64,000 nt of DNA, from positions 12,723,736 to 12,787,735 of the forward strand of contig JAVTVJ010000012.1 in the NCBI GenBank assembly GCA_034509425.1. The letters are read 5' to 3'. Below are positions 13,101-24,450 of this stretch, in pieces. Made by a program: the position numbers and the translations under genes. The notes below the pieces were generated by a model, which was not told the DNA's origin, did not search any database, and worked only from the letters and a program-made list of their open reading frames with translations. Source of the stretch: Eopsaltria australis (Eukaryota > Chordata > Aves > Passeriformes > Petroicidae). Numbering within the stretch: position 1 is the first letter of the stretch; the number at the start of each line of letters is the position of its first letter.

Positions 13101-15360
13101 CCTTTACCTTTCAGTGTATTGCATGCCAAAGGATACATAATCAGATGACTGATATCACAAAACAGTGATAATAAAATGTTACTTTCTGCAAGAATGTCTT
13201 CCTGTTTTGCCAAGGTCTTTACTCTCTGTATTGACAACGATCTTTATCTCAAGGAGAAAGAAGAGTACCCAGTTCTCAGTGAAGATCTAATTTCTTTAAT
13301 TACTTCCCATTAATTCCACTGCTTGCTAACAAATGCTCTGTTAGCATCCTTTAGGAGAACTGCATCATGACCCTATGAATCACCCAGGAAAAATCTTAAA
13401 TCCTTTTTCACCAAAAGGCATAAAAGATCTTGCTCAAAGTAGTAAGAAATGTGAATCGTTCACATCTGCAGGGAAGCTTGTTTTTTCAGCCTCTCTTTGC
13501 TTCCAGTTATTATACAACCACACTAAGCCATTCTTCCTTCTGTATTTCATACAACCTCACAACAGAACACAGTTAAAAATAGTCTTAAGGTCTTATCATC
13601 AGCTTCCAAACTAATAAGCAGGCAACAGTATCTGAAATTCTTGCACCATATGATGTAGAGAGAGAGAAGCACACTATTAATGCATCTCTCCCTTGGAAAC
13701 AGCTGTCTACACCTAGTTCCCTAATTAATGTCTTTAACTGCAGTGGAGTAAAGTTTCTGTTGCAAGGATTTGTTAGCAGCAGCACTAATTTAATTTTTGC
13801 ATGACCCTCTGTGACTTAAATGCTGGTTATACAAATAGTCCTTTAATGTTTGTACTATTGGTCTGGCTTGAGAGAAAAAGAAAGGGCCTCAGGCTAAAAT
13901 ATGTACCATGATAACAAGTCAGTTTAATTCACTACAAACTGTAAATGAAATGAAAATTTTCCACCTCTTATTTCTCAAAGCGCCTAATTTAGATATATGG
14001 TTTTTGAAATTTATTATTTTGAAAAGGTGGGGTTTCATTTGTGGCTTTTTAATGAAAAGAGCTATAATGTAAGCATATAAAGGCAGTCATTCATAGAAGT
14101 AAGTAGATACCTACATTATGTAAATTCAGCCAACTCCCCTGCCTTCAGTGGATCTCTGTTAATCCATATACTGGGATCTGGATAAATTTTGTTTGATGTA
14201 TAAACAATGCCAATACAGATATAAATTGCAGTCTATTTTAATAGGTACTGCGCCAGTTATTCTTACTGATAATTTAATATGTATATTCAGACTCCTTTAG
14301 AGTATCATATCTATATATTATGAATTAGACCCAAATATGTGTTTTTAAAAGTGTACTTTTCCTAGGAAAAGTTTTATTTAAGAATTAAAGTAAGAACAGC
14401 AATGAGAACACCACTTTACAGTGATACAAATATATTAAGGGTGATAAATGTGGAACTTTGGGAATAGTTATACCATGACTTCTCTATTTCACATAAAAAA
14501 GAAAGTCTTTCTCTCTTTAATCAGTAACAAAATTTCCCATTACCTCAATGGCACAGCATCAGATCTGTCAAAAACCACAATCTTCCAGCATTATATGACT
14601 GTTCAGAGTATATTTCATGGGTTGTAAATCATCTTCAGATTTCTCTGAGATACAGCTCTGTTAACAAGTCTCTTCCATTGGCTGAACAGCAGGAAGCCCC
14701 TGCAAACTCTCTTGTCAATAGACCAGGAGTACACCCACATTGTGACAGCAGAGAGAGCATCTGAAAGAGAAGCTGAGCCATGGCTCACTTTTGTACAACT
14801 AGCAAGGAGGAAAGAAAAATAACAATAATAATAAAAAAAGTAAAATACTTCCTTAGAAAGTATATCATTGTCATTATTCCATAGCCTCGCTGACACACCA
14901 GAACGATGAACAGCCACAGCACATATAGAAAAGAAATAAAGTGCCACACAAAAATTGTGATTTCTTTTCTTTTTTTTTTTTCTTTTTCTCCTAGAGGACT
15001 TTACTGACTCTGATAGGAAAAGAAATGCTGTACTGAAGTTTAAATATATTTCATCCTTCATAAATGTACAGTCACGTGTAGAACCTCACTTCAGGAATTA
15101 CTTCAGATTGATCCAGGCATGAACAGTCAGCAGGACAGAAAAACAGCTTACAAGTAAGAAAAATGTAGTACACCAAGCAAAACACAGCACAACACTGTGT
15201 GTTATGTGGAAGTGAAAAAGCTTGGCCCTTGTATTTATTACCGCTTTCCATTGCATGCAGCAGTTACTGCGAGCTCTTGTATGAGTAAGCATTAGAGGTG
15301 AACACTAAACACACAAGCAAGCATTATAAATATAATATGAAAAACATTGAAAGCTGCCAT
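10148..15360. other. Noncoding sequence, with one conserved-looking stretch
   Basis: No gene is recognised. Around 11040-11430 the sequence has more even composition and few homopolymers, the look of a conserved noncoding element, but conservation cannot be judged from one genome. A perfect 7-base inverted repeat with a 7-base loop lies at 13054-13074. The minus-strand 148-codon frame at 14615-15061 is kept open partly by a T-rich tract near 14966-14991 and encodes a poly-lysine run. I do not regard it as a gene. Confidence 0.5.
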
Positions 15361-15640
15361 GGTTTCCTTGGTCCTGGAGGTTCCAGGCACTCCAAAGAGC
15401 CTCCTGTCTGTAAGCAGATCAACAATGCCCTCACCTGCAGAAGGAGGCTCAGTCCCACCTGCCCCATGCTCTGATGGCTGGGACATTTTTCTGCTCTCCG
15501 AGAGGAAAATCCTTCACACCCTCACACCCTCCCTGGGGCCAAACAGTTCTTCACAGAGTAGGAGAAGTTCCAGGCGCTTAAATGTCCATCTTCCTCTGCA
15601 AGATGCCTCCTTCCCCCCATGCACAGCGGCCTGGTGTAAA
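15361..15640. other. GC-richer island of unknown nature
   Basis: About 280 bases of clearly higher GC than the surroundings, with few CpGs, ending just before an A-rich tract. It overlaps minus-strand frames at 15292-15486 and 15347-15655 plus. On the minus strand it carries a strong splice-donor match (CTGCAG followed by GTGAGG at 15434-15429) and an ATG in good context (AAACCATGG near 15360). It could be an untranslated or first exon, an old gene remnant or chance. I do not recognise any encoded protein. Confidence 0.35.
15435..15490 (-). other. Candidate splice-flanked segment (possible exon)
   Basis: On the minus strand, 56 bases lie between a weak acceptor (TTTTCCTCTC then AGAGCAG) and the donor CAG|GTGAGG. 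The segment contains an ATG followed by an open frame, MSQPSEHGAGGTEPPSAG. No known protein is recognised. Splice signals of this quality occur by chance in 64 kb, so this is a lead, not a gene call. Confidence 0.2.
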
Positions 15641-15651
15641 GTACTAAATCA

Positions 15652-15709
15652 TTAAAAAAAAAAATAATAAAATAAAATAAAATAAAAAATAATAATAAAA
15701 AAAAAAAAT
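15652..15709. repeat. A-rich (AAAAT)n tract
   Basis: Fifty-eight bases of A with scattered T, including three AAAAT-like units and flanking homopolymer A. A simple A-rich repeat, possibly an expanded poly(A) of an unrecognised insertion to its left. Confidence 0.85.
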
Positions 15710-18700
15710 GGAGGAGTTCACTTAAAGGGGTTTATAGTAAGCAAGGATTGCTGTGGCAAACTTCAGGCCGAGTGATTGTTTGCTCAAGTAATCATGTCCT
15801 AAATGCTAAATAACCTCTTCCATCTGCATTCATAGGGGACTCTGGATACTGAAGCCACCACGTCTTCTACAAAAGCATGAGGAAACAGAGGCGGAAGATG
15901 CCCAACAGATTACCTTTCACTAGGGTGAAAAATCCCTGAGGAAAAATCTTGGAAAAAAAAATTAAAACCTTTATTAGACAAACAATTTCAGGGAGAAATC
16001 TATGGAGACAGTCAAACTGATTAAAAAGTTTTTTCGTTTAACTCCTGATCAAGATAATAGATCCTGGATGGTGGTGATGATTATTACTGTTATTATTGAA
16101 AATAGTGGCTTAGAGTGAAAAATATGTCTCTTTTCATAAAGTGGAGAAGCTCCTCTGTTCAAAATATTTTCTAGTTTGAAAGGAAATCTAAGGTAAAATA
16201 AGGAAATTAAATTTTATTATGTTCATTTGTAAGGAGAGAAATTATGCAAAAAGAAATCCAACTCCTTTCTTGTAGTAAAAGGAAGTTTGTGTTAAGGAAC
16301 AAATTAATAGAAATCAACTGAATTACAGTGCATATTCATTTTCTCTTTACAATAAATGATATGTCCAGATAAAATAGCAAAAATAACTCGCTGTAGTGCT
16401 CATGCAGTCAAATTCTACATCCCATATAGCTTTCCCTAACTGCAAGAACAAAGAAAAATTTTCAGAATATTAAGATGTCAAGTTTTATGTTTCTTTATTT
16501 GTATTTATTTTATTCACTTAAATTGGTACTAAAATTTCCTACCAGTGTTTCCAGAGAACACACAACTCTAAAAGTAGATGCATGCTTAACAGCCTCAAGA
16601 TTTGCTCCCAAAAGGAGGAAAAATTTTCCTTTCCATTTTTCAGTATTTTTAAGGGCTTTGCTTCAAAAAGATTCAGCAAAATTTTGCAACAATAGCTCAA
16701 ACTGCAGGCACTTGTCTGTATTTCAGGGTCTTGTGAGCTTATCAGAAGCCCTTGAAAGGCAGATTAGAAGATTGGGAATGTCCATTTTGATTATTTGAAT
16801 AAGCAAAGTTACAGCAATGTGTTCTCCAGCTCACAGGGTTTCACAATGATGGATGCACATCCATTAGTAGAAACTATAGATAAGTACCCCAGGTTTTGAC
16901 TTACGCCTAATTTACTCAGAATTTTGTTTAGACTTCAGCCCGGACCTTCAAATTAAAGAATGTTTCTTAATATCTCTCAGTCTTTATTAGCAAGAAATGC
17001 AATAAGAGACCTTGTTCTATTTTGGGCAATTTTGATCACTGTTTCCTACAAATATGCAAGCAAAGTAAGAAAATTAAAATTACAAACCAAAACAGTGTAC
17101 TGAAGATTTTTTGAACAGCAAGAGTCATCCTCACTTTCAGTACTTTTGAAGGACTATGCTTAACTTTATTTACTGTAGATTATTAAAGCATCTTTTTCTT
17201 TATTTTTACATTTTACAATACAATATTCGTACTGCAATAGAAAATAATTTCCATAACTGATTGCAAGCAATATATGAGGAAATTTTGTAACTGGATTTTA
17301 TTCATAAATGGGAAGGTGTGGTCAAATTATCTGCATACACAGAATTATCTACATTATTTATTTTATTTTAAAAATATCTGATTTTTTTGCATAATCATTT
17401 AGGAACAATAAACAGTATAAATCACATAAAGGAAAAATAATGGTATTACTATTTCATGAGAGAAATACCTCTGACTTTAGAAATAATTTTATTTCCCTGA
17501 GCTTTTACTACAATCAAGGTATTTACCAGCATGATTTCATTTGCCCTTTCTGCTAAAAGGGCAAAGCTGATAGACTGGTGTCAAGATCTTTAGTTTGCTG
17601 TTCCTTCAGCTGTGATAAACTGTTAGTGAAGAAATTACACTAATCTGAGAACTTAATTTTCCTCAGTCAATAGTTTCAATTCCAAAATTATTTGGTATTG
17701 TTATACCTGGATTTTTCTAATTATTCTGGGTGAAAGAGTTTATTTGTCAAATGAAGAAAAATTATTGCTTGACTATTGATATTCAAAGTTACCAAAAGAA
17801 GTAGTAGTCTTTTGGTTTTGCAGCAGGTTATTCACTGGTTTGTTATTTGTCATTGTTACATCTTTATGACTTTAAATCTTTACATGAATTGCTGATAAAA
17901 TGGATAGCTAAAATTGAAATAGAAGCCAATATGATGCTACTCATTTATTCTGCAATATTCAGGTGGTGTGCACTAAAAAAAAAAAAAAAAGTCAAATAAA
18001 GATGATCTTGTGCTCTCAGATTTCTGAATGAGAAAATTTAGATTGTGGAGTACAAGTATAAGAAGACACTTGAACAAATTATTCCTCTGTCTGGCTGGGT
18101 GAATAGGTTGGCTGGTCCAACTACAGGATAAAGATGAGGACTGTGGATAATCAGGGTAGAGAGAGATGGTTTCTAAATCAGGATGAGTCATGTTTCTTAT
18201 TTCCATTCAATTTGCCCTTAATTAATGGGATATAGCTATGAAATTTACTCACTGCCTGTAGTACACCTGAGTAACCATCAAAAAATAACGTTTTCAGGGC
18301 ATTCTTTATATATTTTGTTTTAAAAAGTCAAAACTGAATATGGGTGCAGGCTGGAGGTTTGGTTGTTTAAGTTCAGGACCAAGTTAGATAATGGCACACG
18401 TATCCAGCCATGGAGAGACCTGCTTGAGAAACTTCTGCTGGGAAATCTTACCAGGATTTCCCATGCCAGCAGATATAGGAGATTCCCTGTGTATTGAGCA
18501 GAGGTTGTGTTTGCTTTTAGATATTTTAAACAAATAAACACAAGGTCCTGTTTTATCAGTTGCTTGTCAGATGTCTGTATCATCCTTTACTTGCTTGCCC
18601 TGTGCCTAAATATCTAGACTTCAGTTTTGGCACTGCAAGGCATTGTGGCATAGATGCAATTTGAAGTGCATAAAGTGCATAAACATGGACTTCATTAATA

Positions 18701-19610
18701 CCTTTCATATGTTTGAAATTATACATATGCACAAGCAGCTTACTAAGAGATGGAACTAGAAATTACATTTTTGCATTCAAAGGTAATCCCAGAAATGCTG
18801 AATTTAAAATCTTAAGGAAAAAATTAAAACCTTCCTAATTACCAGCTCCACTATATCAGATCAACAACCTTCATGAACACTGTGGTCTAGAAGCTCAAGG
18901 TTCAGAGTTTTGCTAGAAAAAAATATCAAGCTCATGAAAAATTGCCTAACTAGTCATCTTTTTAAAACAGAAGGATAAAATGTAATAACAAGGGCTTCCT
19001 GTTCCCTCTTCTATATATTTAAGTCTTAGGGCTTTTAAGCTATTTAAAAACAGTAAAAAAATCTGGGCAATGTGTACTTGGCTATGCATATATTTGACTG
19101 AAAACATTTATAATGTATGTATGGAATCACAGAGTTCTAAAAATTCTGGAAGTAGCAATCTGGTAATAGGAAATGTGTTTTTTATAAGCCAATATCATTG
19201 AACTGTGGCAAGACATGGATGTAGACAAATCCTAACATTGCAGGTCTGATTCAGAGTTCTGCTATGCTGAGCTGATAGTCTGAAGGAAATAGGATAGATG
19301 GAATCAGATAACTTCCAGCTTTGCATGGGATTTCTTTCTCCTCGGGGATAGAGGCAATCCTTTTGCTCATATTCTGTGGCAGAAACCTAAAGGACCGAAG
19401 CAATCTCACTGTGAGGAAGCAGGCAACTCCAATGAATTTAATAAATTGAATTGGTTTATAGCAGGATAGCAGAACCTCTTCTAGAGGGTCTTTCCAAGGA
19501 CAAAGAAAGCAATTCACATTAGGTTCAATAACATTCGCTTACATAGCAGGAAAGAATAATTACCCCATTGCAGGAATGAAAGGTGAAATTTAATAGCTTA
19601 AGTCATTTTG
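15710..19610. other. AT-rich noncoding sequence
   Basis: No gene or dispersed repeat is recognised. The plus-strand frame at 16475-16798 (107 codons) has no motif I know and lacks supporting splice or promoter context. An A16 run sits at 17975-17990. Confidence 0.5.
17975..17990. repeat. A16 homopolymer
   Basis: Sixteen consecutive A in otherwise ordinary sequence. A simple repeat. Confidence 0.8.
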
Positions 19611-19670
19611 TGGGTCAGATAAGATGATCATGGTAGTTCTTTTTGACCTTAAAAACTATGGATCTGTGCA
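19611..19670 (+). mobile_element. CR1 3' end fragment, plus strand
   Basis: GGGTCAGATAAGATGATCATGG, then TTGACCTTAAAAACTATGGATCTGTG, follows the order of a CR1 3' end: a GTCAGAT-GATGATCAT block, a GACCTTA block and a terminal ATCTATG-like octamer. Only this tail is clear. Sequence to the left is too decayed to assign. Old 5'-truncated copies of this length are common in birds. Confidence 0.5.
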
Positions 19671-22600
19671 TTAAGCTGTAGAGATCTGTCTAGATTTTTA
19701 TATGCAGACTAAAAGTTGAATACTGTTTGGAAAGATTAGAAACTTTCTTTGCTCCTTCTTAAAGACATGATAGGAGGCAAATACTGACTTTACCTATACT
19801 TTTTAAAATCTCCAACATTTTTTTCATCCCCTCAGACTAATTATGATTTTTAAAATACTTTTGCCATCTTTGACTGGAATATTTTATGCTGGATTTAAAA
19901 GTCAAAAGCAATGACTACAAGTATGTCTCTTTCATTGATTTTTGCAACACATAGTGCATGGCAAAAAAATAATGAATATGAGACACTATTTCATAGGTTC
20001 ACATCAGGTTAGTACGATAACAAAGAAATGCTGAATTATGCAGTTTGCCTAAAAATTGGGTGAAAGGAATTATTTTCATTTCTGTGACAATACTTTAATC
20101 AATAAATGGTGAAGAGCTGATTGTTGTATTTTTTCAAGCCTTTGAAAATACATAGCATCTCCTAATTTCTGTGAATAGCAAAGGAAAAATCAGAGACAAT
20201 AGCCAGATTGTGTTTATTTTCATGGATTATTTTACCAACTCAAACTGTCTGCTGTGTTCCAAAAGAGTGTAATTTTCTAGAAATATTTCCACAAAATAAA
20301 AGTATCAAATGCAAAAATAGTGGCACCCAGTGGTAAAGATATACCTTATTTTTATGCTCAGAAAAGCAAACTACTTTTTCTGGGAAATGCCATACTTCTT
20401 TCAGCTGGAATATAGTATGTCCTGTTTCAATGAAAGGACTAATTGCTACTTTACCAGCATTCTTTGTCATAGCCTTTGTATTCTCATGTTCAATAAGTTT
20501 CACATTTATTTTGGGATAATTCATTTCTGTGAGGCAAGTGGGTTTGAGTAGTCAATAGAAGTTGTTGATTGTCTGTAAAGTAATTAATTCCTTAGAGGAC
20601 ACATCTGGAGAAGAGGTTTTATTCAAAGATAAATCCAACATTTCTTCTATTCAAATTTCACATTTTCTTTTCCCTAGATAAAATGTGATTTTTGGAAACT
20701 TAGAAAGAGAAATCAAATGATTCAGTGGTTTACAATGATGATGTGGCTTCGTTTCAGTTTAGTTCCATTTCCTACATTGCTGTTGGACAATAGTTTGTCT
20801 ACCTTACCAATGCATAATAGTCCATACATGTGAAAGCTGCACCCAAGTCTTGTGATTCTTCTGGCCAAAATTGCTAACACACCTTAAGCTGCTTATCAGC
20901 TCTGGGTGAAGACAAACAACTTGTTCTCCTGTGTCTTCCAAACCACCTTTTGTATAACCAGATACGTGCTTTCACCATTTACTGCAAAGGAATTATGGAG
21001 CAACTGGATGTAGAGGCCTTAAAACCATCCATCAACAATAGCTGCTGAAAACAGCTCACCTGTAGGTGAAATACAAGAATCAAAAGCAAAGAATTTATCA
21101 GAAGGACAGGATCAAAGAAATAAAAATAAAAGAAAATAAAGTCTCTTTTTTTCTTTAAAGAAAGAATTGTTATGTTCTACGTATGGTAACAACTACTAAC
21201 TCCTATATTGAGGTAACATCTATTATCTCACAACATTATCATTATAACTAATATTATGTGCAAAAGTCAGCAATCAAAATATTTGTGGGAATATCCTGCT
21301 CCACAAAAAGTGCTTTCATTGGAAGTTTGGGTTTTTTTTTTTCCAAATACAACGAGGATTTTTTCCAGTTGGCAGTAGTTGTACCTGACATTTCTCTAAG
21401 TAAAAATGCTATAGCAGCTACAGGTGTTGTCTTCCCCACTACAGTGAAATAGTGCTTTATTTCTGTCACATCTTGCCTTTAGGTCAAATCTCTTACTATT
21501 TCATCAGCATCAAAACTAATGTTAAATCCAATACTAATAGTATTTTTTAAAGTTCTAGACAATGTTCTGAATCAGGAAAAAAGAAACAGAAAAACCCAAA
21601 AAACTAAAAATAACTTTTTCCACTCAAAATATAAGTACTTACTGAAGGTTTGCACACATCCTCAAGTTTCATGTAGGCCTTAGAATATTTAAATTTTTCA
21701 CTGTAGATTGCACAAATACAAAAAAAAAAAATAGGCATTCTAGGGGATTGTTTGAATTAAAATAAAGGTGAACTTAATTTCTTTGAATTAAAATTATACT
21801 ACCAGTATTAAGTAACTGATTTTTTTATTACAGTCCACTGTTGATCAGTTTGCTAACAAATAATCTCAGCAGTTCCTTTTAGTCAGAATAAGTCATATAT
21901 CTCAAAAGAAACAAAGTAACCTAATTCAATTGAAATGACATGAAAAAGACATGAAAACTGAAGATATTTTATATCTGATATAATAAAGAGACACATAAAT
22001 AAGGTGGAAAGAAAAAGAATTATTTTAAGTTGTGTTCAGATTTGACTTACAAAGCCATAAAAAAAATTAACATAGATATGTTTTTAGCTTCACAGAAGAC
22101 CTCAACACTACAACACGCTCATGAAGGCCAATTCAGTATTAGTAGAACAGAAATAAATTGTCTACCTAGTGTTTTTCTGCTAAAATCTTCTGTCTTCTGA
22201 GGGCAAAAACTGGCTTCTTATCCTGTTAAATATGATAGAAATCATAATCTTGCAACAAGTATATATAGCTGTAAATGCCTGTTAAGTCCTTATTCAGCTC
22301 TACTTCAGAAGACACACTCTATTTTTCCAGCAGAGCTGTCTGCCTTTGAGACTTTGAGCCAGCTCTGGATTAGCTTCCTTCCCACTTCCCTTCCCTTCCC
22401 TTCCCTCCGGTGTTAGCGCACCAAGGACATTTTTTTTAGCATCTTCCTTTGTGGATTTACCGCTTCAAATCACATGAGTTTATTGCCCACTCTCATAATT
22501 TATGAGCATCTAGGAGACCTTAGACTGTATTTGGTTTTGAACTTTGGATTTCCTTAGTACACAAACTGTAAAGAAATTTTGTTTCTTAAGTTATGATCAG

Positions 22601-24387
22601 AAATGATGACCCTTACCCAAGTATTCCCATCTTTTTTTGTCTGAGATGAGCCTGGATGCCGTTTGACTACATTATTTTCTGTGTTTGAGTAGGAAGTTAT
22701 TCTGGAGACCATTTCACTGAAATTAACACCAAAACTAAACAAAGCAGGTGTTTGAAAATCCCGTACAATTCAAGCAGCTTCTGAAGAAAGAAATGACAGG
22801 AATTAAAGCTGAAACATATATTCAGCTTGTTTTCAATGAGCTGAACTACTTACAATTCTTGAAAGAAGATAATGAGATCTGAACATGCATAAGTCTGTTG
22901 TGTCCATCACACAGCACAGTCTAATAGGACATGAGTTCACTGGGTGATTCCAGAATAAAGTTGTTACTTATTAGAACAACTGCTTTTTTTTTTAAGATTT
23001 CTGAAGAACAAAGTCAGAGTTTTTGGGAAAAAATATCTAAAGAAATAAATTCTATTTTTAAAATAAAGAAGCTGTGATTGAATTTAATACACTTGTGAAA
23101 ATAATATGCTTTTTTTTAGCACTTTCTAATGTTATGAATCTTGCTATTGAAATAACATGATTATTGCTCATAATATAGAATTTCCATTTCAGAGGTCTTT
23201 GTCTTCTTGGTTTTCAGAGTTTGTGGAAAAAATGTTAAGGGCTGGAGTAGCATTTTGTGAGGTAGCTTTTCCTGGAATATATCTTAATAGAGTTCAGATT
23301 CTTGACCAAATAACAGAACCAGTCACAGTCTTCCCAGTCTTGCTTGCTTAGCTCAGTAGTAAGTGATGTTTTGTTTGGGTTTTTTTAATGAATAAAAAAA
23401 GAAATTGAGTATGCACAGGATGGATTGCATCAAATATGTACTGCACTGTTCTGAGAATCTGAGTTCAAGCAAAGTTCAGTGGCTTACTGTTCACTGAAGA
23501 AAAACATGGGCATGGAATCGAGCTTGCGTTAGCAGAAACCTATCAGAGGTATCTTCTGGCTTCCAAACTAATGTGATTTAATATACGTATCATACTAAAA
23601 ACATGGGCAGTGGATATGAGTTCTACATCTTGCTGAGTGCATTCAACTCCTCCACAGTAATTTAAGACATGTGAAGATAATTCTATGAAAGATTTTCAGG
23701 CCAGAATGTGTTCAGGAATGAAGACAAAAAACCTTTTATGCATAGTATAAACAGTAGCTTCAGGTTGATATAATTAAAATACACACTACATGTTAAGCTT
23801 AGCTGAGTGTGTCTATAAATTAAATACATTCCAGAAATCATTTTGTGAAAACTCAGTATTGTTCAGACTAGTATATTTAAATGTTGGTTAGAGGTTGTTT
23901 TTTAAAGTACTGTTAACAAGGAACAAATACCTCTTTTTTTTTGGAAGTTTTACCTCACTTTGGAGAATTAACCTTCAACATCTCAAGGTTCTAAAAGGGC
24001 AAAGAACTATTCTGGGCCTCAGTATGATCTGAGAACCACCTATAAATTTGTGGCTGAGATGTTGCTGCAGATAACTGCCATATATTTGATACTTACGATC
24101 ATAATTACTCTCTCCCCTTGTGTCTCATAAAATAAAATAAGAAATACACATATTCAGCAGATTTTGAAAGTACCACAAAGCTTTTCTACTTTACACTTCC
24201 ATAACATTTAAAATAGACTTTTCTTCATTTCATCACAAGTTACAACTGATGAATCCAAATTCCCTGCTGTAGCTTTAGGGAGGGAAAATCAAAAGCCTGT
24301 CTTAACGGCGTAGAATTGCCCTTCACTAAAACAAGCAATCATCATCTATGCTGATTAATGAACATTTATCTCTTCACGGCTGCCAGA
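19671..24387. other. AT-rich noncoding sequence
   Basis: No gene recognised. Frames reach at most 94 codons and overlap on opposite strands (20240-20524 minus with 20330-20551 plus; 21254-21469 minus with 21258-21452 plus), as expected for noncoding DNA. Low-complexity items are a CCCTT repeat near 22390 and scattered short T runs. Confidence 0.5.
22386..22408. repeat. Pentanucleotide repeat (TTCCC)4
   Basis: Four exact TTCCC units followed by TCC, inside a longer all-pyrimidine stretch. Such mirror-like polypyrimidine tracts can form triplex DNA. Mainly it is a short microsatellite. Confidence 0.8.
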
Positions 24388-24450
24388 GGGGTTTTTTGTT
24401 TTTAAGAGGACAAAACCAACAAAACCAAACAAACAGAACCCCAAAACCCC
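24388..24450. repeat. Low-complexity hairpin, GGGGTTTT to AAAACCCC
   Basis: A T-rich left part starting GGGGTTTT (24388-24395) is followed by an A/C-rich right part with repeated AAAACCA and CAAAC, ending AAAACCCC (24443-24450). The ends are complementary for 8 bases. The right part is C/A-skewed, the mirror of the G/T tracts elsewhere in the window. Confidence 0.55.

Noticed and set aside
14615..15061. 148-codon minus-strand frame
   Set aside because: Contains poly-lysine and F/Y-rich blocks from T/A simple sequence. No motif, start context or splice support.
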